From positions 89,077 through 153,076 of the forward strand of contig JAEYZM010000012.1 of the NCBI GenBank assembly GCA_023427985.1: DNA of 64,000 nucleotides, given 5' to 3'. Positions 62,892 through 64,000 of the stretch are shown in pieces. The DNA is from Bacteroidota bacterium. Lineage in GTDB: Bacteria > Bacteroidota > Bacteroidia > Sphingobacteriales > Sphingobacteriaceae. Both the position numbers and the translations under genes were made by a program. Within the stretch, counting starts at the first letter, position 1. The number at the start of each line of letters is the position of its first letter. Below the pieces are notes generated by a model. The model was not told the DNA's origin and did not search any database. It saw nothing but the letters and a program-made list of their open reading frames with translations.

Positions 62892-62913
62892 AAATGCAAT
62901 TCTAAATTTAGAA

Positions 62914-63303
62914 TTAAGCTCCTAGTACGTGTATTAAATCTTCGACTTGATTATGCCAGATCATTTTTTTGTCTTCAAGTTCTGTATCGACTGCAAAGTC
63001 AGTTACTGCTAATGCAACATCACCAGTAAGTTCGTCTTGAAGAATTTCAAATTCTAAAAAAGTATGTTCATCATCGACCCATTTAAATCGAACCGATTTA
63101 TTTTCTTTACTTGAAACCAATTTTGCTTTCAAAGTTTCATTGTCCCAGATAAAATGATAGGTACCATCTTTATAGATAACATCATCTGCAAACCACTGCG
63201 CCAAACCGTTTGGAGAACTTAAATATCCATATAGTATTTTAGGTGAGGATTTTAAGCCAAACTCCATCACTACTTTTTGCTTTTGTTTATCTTTCTTCTT
63301 CAT
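62914..63303 (-). CDS. START-like (SRPBCC) domain protein
   Basis: The start at the ATG at 63303 (MKKKDKQKQKVVMEFGL) is preferred to one ten codons upstream, which adds a non-conserved hydrophobic stretch. The ~129 residues follow the Bacteroidota START-like pattern: KVVMEFGLKSSPKILYGYLSSPNGLAQWFADDV and FKWVDDEHTFLEFEI, and end in a helix. It is a small hydrophobic ligand-binding fold. It is the first gene of the lptF/G-glycosyltransferase-ribBA operon; function unknown. Confidence 0.82.
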   Translation of the reverse strand: MKKKDKQKQKVVMEFGLKSSPKILYGYLSSPNGLAQWFADDVIYKDGTYHFIWDNETLKAKLVSSKENKSVRFKWVDDEHTFLEFEILQDELTGDVALAVTDFAVDTELEDKKMIWHNQVEDLIHVLGA

Positions 63304-63340
63304 TAAACACAAATAAAGTGTAAATATTATCAATCATTTT

Positions 63341-63371
63341 TTTTAAAGAAAAACAAAATCTTCTATATTTG
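63341..63371 (+). promoter_or_regulatory. Promoter of tRNA-Met
   Basis: TTTT (63341-63344), 19 bases, TATATTTG (63364-63371) fits the TTTG-N19-TAnnTTTG consensus, with one base off in the -33 box. The tRNA begins 15 bases downstream. Confidence 0.7.
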
Positions 63372-63386
63372 CAAACCTTAATTGAT

Positions 63387-63460
63387 GGCGGGGTAGCTCA
63401 GATGGTTAGAGCGTTGGATTCATAACCCAAAGGTCGGCAGTTCGATTCTGCTCCCCGCTA
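63387..63460 (+). tRNA. tRNA-Met (anticodon CAT)
   Basis: The 74-nt cloverleaf has acceptor GGCGGGG/CCCCGCT (G-T at the first pair), D-stem GCTC/GAGC, anticodon stem TTGGA/CCCAA with loop TTCATAA, T-stem GGCAG/CTGCT with loop TTCGATT, and discriminator A. CCA is not encoded. The anticodon CAT suggests elongator Met; a lysidine-modified Ile2 tRNA cannot be fully excluded. The last anticodon-stem pair is an A-C mismatch. Confidence 0.9.
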
Positions 63461-63465
63461 CAAAA

Positions 63466-63494
63466 AAAAGCAACCTTATAGGTTGCTTTTTTTT
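63466..63494 (+). terminator. Rho-independent terminator after tRNA-Met
   Basis: AAAAGCAACCT (63466-63476) pairs with AGGTTGCTTTT (63480-63490) across a 3-nt loop, followed by TTTT. It starts 6 nt after the tRNA 3' end. Confidence 0.95.
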
Positions 63495-63863
63495 TAGTAT
63501 GCTAGTTTGCTATCCCGATAGCTATCGGGATGCTAATCCTGTAGATGGAGTGACTAGAGAGTAGTTTAGAGTTGTTAGTTTTAGTGGAGAGTGGTTGCTT
63601 TCTATGTAGATCATGCTAGATTTAGATTTTCTTTCTTTAAAAGCAATTACCTTTCATTCTACACTTAATTCTTAGTTCTTAATTCTTCACTCTTAATTCT
63701 TAATTCAACACCGTATTCTTAAATCAATTGCAAGAACATCCTTAGTTCACATTATGCTGTACGTAATACTCAGTTCTCACTACGCTGTTCGTAATACGCA
63801 ATACGCTGTACGCACTACGCTGTACGCACTACGCGGTACGCTGTACGCGCTATTACAAACAAA
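63491..63863. repeat. Intergenic repeat family, copy 3 (reversed), plus tandem CTGTACGCACTACG array
   Basis: No gene is seen between the tRNA and 5S terminators. 63496-63605 is the reverse complement of copy 2: TAGTATGCTAGTTTGCT, the palindrome ATCCCGATAGCTATCGGGAT (63511-63530), GCTAATCCTGTAGATGGAGTG, degenerate TTAGTTTTAGTGGAGAG units and GGTTGCTTTCTA. 63660-63716 has TTAATTCTTAATTC-like units, then 63750-63858 has TACGCTGTACGCAC-type imperfect tandem repeats, GC-richer than their surroundings. Confidence 0.75.
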
Positions 63864-63892
63864 AAGCCCCGAGACATTTCTGTTCGGGGCTT
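63864..63892 (-). terminator. Terminator at the end of the rRNA operon
   Basis: Stem AAGCCCCGA (63864-63872) pairs with TCGGGGCTT (63884-63892). On the minus strand it follows the 5S 3' end and is trailed by a T-rich tract (complement of ACAAACAAAAA). Confidence 0.9.
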
Positions 63893-63898
63893 AATAAA

Positions 63899-64000
<102 letters not shown>

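Noticed and set aside
63387..63460. tRNA-Ile2 (lysidine) instead of tRNA-Met
   Set aside because: CAT can be either, but the acceptor and D-arm features fit elongator Met better; kept as a caveat only.

Overview
The window is chromosomal DNA from an AT-rich Bacteroidota bacterium (roughly one third G+C by eye). Evidence: secreted proteins with type IX secretion (T9SS) C-terminal sorting domains, two TonB-dependent receptors, promoters of the TTTG-N19-TAnnTTTG type, and the FtsX-DUF3098-UppP-TruB-RibF gene order typical of the phylum. A Chitinophagales/Sphingobacteriales-like lineage is plausible, but the sequence does not fix it. No prophage, insertion sequence or CRISPR array was seen.

Layout. 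1-4590: 5' end of leuS (minus strand), then ftsX, a DUF3098 gene, uppP, truB, ribF and a thioesterase. 4617-10231: a T9SS cargo protein, uvrA, an ECF sigma factor with a small partner, and nth. 10306-17743: small accessory genes, including a methyltransferase/homogentisate-prenyltransferase-like pair, a YgiD-like dioxygenase, a TauE-type exporter and two DinB-fold proteins. 17802-26131: an alpha/beta hydrolase-ECF sigma-membrane protein operon, then an RND tripartite efflux pump. 26193-28741: a truncated AHSA1-type gene and katG. 28915-33829: a secreted DJ-1/ThuA/T9SS fusion, a small membrane protein and a TonB receptor.

33888-42147 is a stress and metal block. It holds DUF1003, a ferritin-like/VIT1 fusion, hemerythrin, cytochrome b561-like, lipocalin and DsbA-like genes. 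It ends in a compact five-gene operon (RIC/ScdA, DUF1858-DUF2249, a heme-copper-oxidase-like membrane protein, a MIP18/DUF59 protein and an Rrf2/NsrR-like regulator) that looks like a nitric-oxide and iron-sulfur repair module. 42199-46620: a RibD-C reductase, a second small membrane protein/TonB receptor pair, and two small genes including a GreA-like one. 46705-53152: recA, a GAF/PAS sensor without an ATPase domain, alkB, lysR divergent from sbtA, and tsaD. 53162-57547: tamB, probably with an AUU start. 57872-63303 (minus): START-like, LptF/G, two glycosyltransferases and ribBA in one operon. 63387-64000: tRNA-Met(CAT), a repeat-rich spacer, and the 3' part of a 5S rRNA on the minus strand.

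Points most worth following are the NO/Fe-S operon and the palindrome at its promoter, the homogentisate-prenyltransferase/methyltransferase pair, the paralogous small membrane proteins preceding both TonB receptors, the strong excess of the octamer CATCGGCA, a three-copy intergenic repeat with a 20-bp palindrome, the likely AUU start of tamB, and a 13-bp-arm inverted repeat over a start codon at 45849.
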